From positions 15,150,151 to 15,214,150 of the forward strand of contig NC_135257.1 of NCBI RefSeq assembly GCF_964204865.1: 64,000 bases of DNA. The letters are read 5' to 3'. Shown one piece after another: positions 60,201 to 64,000 of the stretch. Source of the DNA: Styela clava (lineage: Eukaryota; Chordata; Ascidiacea; Stolidobranchia; Styelidae). The stretch's first letter is position 1; each line of letters starts with the position of its first letter. A program made the position numbers and the translations under genes. The notes under the pieces were generated by a model. The model was not told the DNA's origin, made no database searches, and was given only the letters and a program-made list of their open reading frames with translations.

Positions 60201-63200
60201 TAAACCGAAGTAACACAATTCGTTTGGTCTCAATCTTTGGAGGATGTAACTAAAGTTGATAAAATCGGGGTATTATTTTATTTCAGCTGTGTGTATGCAT
60301 GCAAAGTCAAGAAAAAAAAACGGAGAATTTTGAGGAAGATATTCCGGTAGGCAATTATATAAATAAAATCTTATTACATCGACAGCAAATTTCAGCTAGT
60401 GTAAACTTACTTATTCAAAGACGTAACTCTGTGACATCATTCAACTGTCCTGCGCGTAAATGCAAATCAGTTTCAAAATAAGAGGTTCTTCAGCCCAAAA
60501 GCACGATTATCTTTTCCAGTCGACCCCACAGAATCCAGATGTTACAAGAAGCCGTTCCGCATGTCCCCAGTCTGTCAGATTAGATCCAGATGCGTGTTGT
60601 TCTGGACATTGTACTAAAAACAATAAAAAGGAGGAAGCATCATCTTTGTGGTATCAACTATCACCGTCGTTTTCAGAAGAAGTAAATAGTAATTTATGAA
60701 CCGTTCAAATTATATGGACTAGTACCACTAAAACGGTGACTTTTTAAAAGCAATAATCTTTTTGCTGAAAAAAATGCTAAAATTCAAGACAAAACAATTT
60801 GTTACAACAAGGTCCACGTCGTAATCCGGCTCAGCGAAACTTAATACATTGTATGATTGCAGCAATTCAAAAACCATTTAACTGTAGTTGTAATCTACAA
60901 GAACAATAGCAAACATCGACTTCTTGAGTTGGTACAGATTTATATTTTGCTATTTAGCCGATTCAAAGGGTGTGTGAATGCATTCATGAATATTCCTTTC
61001 CAGGATCTTAGTCGAGAACCGACTCCTCCACATCCATTTGAAAAAATATTGAGAGAACGAAATAGTCTAAATTACATTGAAAAAGTGAGTTTGTGTTAAA
61101 TATTGTTACTTGAATGTACTGCTAAAATGTTCAATAATATTTTAATCAAACTTTTTTTTGTTCTTCAGATGGACATTGAATATGCAAAAATAAGATCATT
61201 GGTAAGATTAGTAGTATTAATTAATTCAAATAATCTTGATTTATATTATTAAAGAATCCTCGCGTTTTCGTTTAACAGGATTCGGATGGAAGTGAATCAC
61301 CTGATTACATGCAGGCTCTATTGCGTCCCTCTGAAGTAAATATATTATTTTTTATAGTAATACCTTAATTACTTTTAAATTTTTTTGGAAGATCTCATTC
61401 TACGATTACTTTATTTTTTACCTTATTTTAGATCAAACAAAGACCCAGTTTTTTTTCAGATCGGAATAGGGTAAGTTGTTGCTGTATGAACACGTAATCA
61501 CTAGGTAAATTATTGTTAGAAATCGATACATTAAAATATCGTTTAACATAACCATGAACGCTCCAAGGTGTAACAGTTAATAGTGGTTATTGTAGAAGAA
61601 TTACTTCGTCTATGATTCAGTTTGAGATTCCGGGCCCCATCAACCGACGGCTAATTAAAACTTACATAACGTTTCCGCTTTGTTTCAGCCAAATCCATTT
61701 TTCCGTCTACCAGGAAACACGCCACCTCCTTTCCCATCGGACTGGAATTTAAAGGAATCGAAGGTAAGAGCTATATTTTACTAATTGATATTAAGGATTT
61801 GCTCCTCTATTCATCAAAGTGCGTAAATTTAGTTGTACATGAGATTGAATACAACAAATAAAGATTTTCACAAATACCATTTCGAGTCATAGATCGGTCA
61901 AAAAAGTTATCGACGATGTGCTATTTGCTATTAGGTTCACTTCAGGTTTCCAAGTAGAGATTTTTTGGTTCAGAGTGTTACTTTGTCTGGTGTATTCATT
62001 TTTCTTGCAACTTGAAAAAAGTAGAATTAGTATGTATCTAAAGTTGTTTTTTAATTGCAAACGTGATCTCACATATTTATTTTGATTAAATGTTATTCAT
62101 ATTTGACAGGAGGCTCCCAGCTCTCGACCAATGGCTTCTACTGTTTTGCCTGAGCCTGAATGGGAAGTGTCGAAAGATGATACAAATGCAATGACGGAGG
62201 TATGTTGAGTAGTTTGTACATATATTTTACAGTTAAGTGGATAATATCTATCATTCTTGTCACAATAATTAGTGATATTGTTTGTGCTTCGCTCACTCCG
62301 TCTTTCGCCAGAATAGCTTCTCCAAAACCTTCATGTTCTTTTGCCTAAAACATGCTACAATGTTTTTTTCTTGCATCCCTACCTAAAACAAGCAGAACTG
62401 AGTGATATAACTGTAGATTCAGATAGGCAGACAAAAACATCGACTACACTATGTTTTGACCTATATATTTTATATTAACAGGTAAACACCGCCGATAGTG
62501 AGAAAGAAAAAATATCAGAGATTCACGTAAGATTCCTGCCTCACAAAACTTATTGTCGCCCCCAATGTACTTTATTTATCACAATTTGTATAAATACTGT
62601 TTTCTAGGTTGCAATGGCAGTGGCTGAAAGAATGGACTGGATGCTTGAACAGGTTGAAAATAACCTTGGAGGAAATTCACCTAATCTTTCCAAAATCATA
62701 GTGAGTTAAAAATTTTAGGTCTTGCGTGAGAAATATTCAACATGAAATCCCAAAATGGAATAAGGTTGACAAGGAAATTTTCTTTAAGCATATTTTGGGT
62801 AAAAGGCGCCACCTATGGCCGGACTCAAAATCTTGTAGACGTATATAGATACATTGAGAGATTATTTCAAATTATCGGTATATCAGGTATATCAGGTATA
62901 GAAATTTATGTCAGACATTCCAGTCATTTCAAAACACTATAGTTTTAGCTATACGATAGAAAAATAAATAAAAAATTTATGTATTATTATAATAATATTA
63001 CGTGTTTCAATTTAACAGGAAGAGGCTGTAATACAGCACAGTGAAAGTTCAGAAGTCAACGAGGAATGTGATGATGGAGAAGTGAGTTGCATTATATTTT
63101 ATTTATTGTGATCGTATATATTCATATTTACGCAAACCAGGGACAAACGCTTTAAATATATTTCAACATTTTTGCATGATTCGTACAGTTTCTTAGTTTA

Positions 63201-64000
63201 TAAATATACTTATTTTAGAGTGACAATTTATCGGTATCGGTGGATATGAGTTCAGAAGACGAAGAAGAAATCAACATTCGAGAGGTTTGTTTACATTTTG
63301 TTCCTGATTTCCCATTTAATAATCTTAATCTCAATCAAAGTGCGTTAAAGCATTGGACCTGACTTTGACATCGCAGATTACACGTCTCTGGTTCAAATCC
63401 CACGTCCCACTCCATCCAGAGTCTACTAAATTGAGTAGGCAATGCAGAACCGAAAAGATTCAGGTTCTTCCAAATAGCATTAGCTGCTCACATTCTTGGT
63501 ATTATTGGATGCTTGTATACGACCTGTTTAGAAGCGAAATGCGCCAATAGGCATTGTATAGAATTAGAACCAAAAAATTTGTCTCAAAGACAAGATTCTT
63601 TCGTGAAATTCAAATCTTTGCAAATCTAGAGAAAAAAATGTTTGAACATCACAGTTTATGACAGCTAAATTTTGTATTTCGAAAAAAAAACATTTGGAAT
63701 TGATTTTTTTAGCTTGATTCAAGAGCAACTTACGTTGTTGATGCCGATGTTACTTCACTGGTTCCTGTGAGTAAATTTACTTTGAATATAATTAAAGTAT
63801 TGTTTGATTACGATAATTTAAATCAAAACATTTATTCCAGACTGATGAAACATGCGAACAATGGGTTGATGACATTTTGTTTGGCGAATTGGAAGTCGTT
63901 GGTAGAGAGGTGAGCATGTAACATAGTATTAAAAACATTCTGCAATTTTTTTGCTCATCTATTTATATGCTTTTTCATACAGGAGTCAGACTTAATTTGT
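57209..64000 (+). CDS. Unrecognised gene of small phase-0 exons, 5' part
   Basis: Coding exons: ATG at 57209-57211, 57292-57426, 58261-58335, [58578-58637, 58979-59140, 59463-59543, 59627-59659, 59737-59793, 59893-59931, 60150-60203 or beyond], [60287-60346, 60520-60681, 61004-61084, 61169-61201, 61279-61335, 61432-61470, 61689-61763], 62110-62199, 62482-62526, 62608-62700, 63019-63081, 63219-63284, 63713-63766, 63841-63909 and 63983 onward. Brackets mark the duplicated blocks. Internal exons are 33-162 bases and multiples of three, with GT-AG phase-0 introns. The N-terminus is basic (MGQGKRIRVFRRQIGWEK); later exons are acidic and Ser/Pro-rich (SSEDEEEINIRE, EWEVSKDD), with a Cys cluster CCSGHC and a repeated SDWN motif. 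No signal peptide, membrane segment or known domain is seen, so disorder is likely. I do not recognise the family. The gene continues past the window. Confidence 0.75.
58494..60203 (+). repeat. Intragenic tandem duplication, copy 1
   Basis: The unit 58494-60197 (about 1.70 kb) carries six complete small exons plus a seventh, truncated one. In this copy the PNPFF exon is interrupted after PPPFP by the junction and runs to TAA at 60201-60203. An extra ~170 bases in the first intron (about 58665-58835) are absent from copy 2. Confidence 0.9.
58665..58835 (+). mobile_element. 170 bp indel with SINE-like boxes
   Basis: Present in duplication copy 1 and absent from copy 2, at the point AAATCTTA/TTACATCG. 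It contains GGTTAGCCTTAGCAGTACGC (A-box-like) and GTTTCGAATAC (B-box-like), suggesting a tRNA-derived SINE. Flanking target duplication is not clear, so loss from copy 2 cannot be excluded. Confidence 0.4.
60203..61736 (+). repeat. Intragenic tandem duplication, copy 2
   Basis: The unit is about 1.53 kb. All corresponding exons are open. Coding differences from copy 1 include E to K, K to N, Y to C, T to I and W to R, plus about three silent changes. The final exon (61689-61763) is complete here, reading PPPFPSDWNLKESK before a good donor. Confidence 0.9.
63335..63575 (+). mobile_element. tRNA-derived SINE-like repeat, family D, copy 2
   Basis: An A-box-like GCGTTAAAGCATTGGACC and a B box TGGTTCAAATCCC lie about 40 bases apart. 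They are followed by a tail (TAAATTGAGTAGGCAATGCA, then GAACCGAAAAGATT) that matches the 44.0 kb copy. It lies within an intron of the small-exon gene and is in the same direction. Confidence 0.6.

Overview
The window is nuclear DNA from an AT-rich animal genome. Genes are split by GT-AG introns, intergenic space is large, and short DNA transposons and tRNA-headed SINE-like repeats are frequent. The gene families (SLC5A monocarboxylate carrier, DHRS11-type reductase, uronyl 2-sulfotransferase, FAM135) are ordinary metazoan families. A marine invertebrate deuterostome such as a tunicate is my best guess, but the clade is inference, not something the sequence proves.

Layout. (1) 576-3294, plus strand: the last seven coding exons of an SLC5A8/SLC5A12-like sodium-coupled monocarboxylate transporter; its 5' half lies upstream of the window. 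(2) 5198-5965, minus: a complete intronless DHRS11-like short-chain dehydrogenase. (3) 6507-8716: a 2.2 kb hAT-type transposon with an 8 bp target duplication, carrying a 76 bp tandem repeat. (4) 9438-10382, minus: a complete intronless uronyl 2-O-sulfotransferase-like enzyme. (5) 13765-52939, minus: a complete FAM135A/B homologue that I assembled from 32 coding exons (about 1,476 residues). It has the conserved N-terminal FAM135 region, a long low-complexity middle and a C-terminal DUF676 serine-esterase domain. Every exon junction agrees in phase, but one exon (28023-28178) carries a single extra base. Its introns hold hAT, foldback, Helitron-like and other repeats. (6) 53.5-57.2 kb: intergenic DNA rich in inverted repeats, a MITE with 9 bp target duplications, a 186 bp tandem duplication and a cluster of the palindrome TACCGGTA. 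(7) 57209-64000, plus: the 5' part of a gene I do not recognise, made of small coding exons that are all multiples of three with phase-0 introns. It encodes a mostly acidic, low-complexity protein. Six of its exons, plus part of a seventh, lie in a 1.5-1.7 kb tandem duplication whose copies differ by only a few percent.

The genes do not form an obvious pathway; the neighbourhood looks like ordinary animal gene order. The items most worth follow-up are the phase-0 small-exon gene with its internal duplication, the one-base frameshift in FAM135, and the set of transposon insertions whose ends and target duplications can be read to the base.
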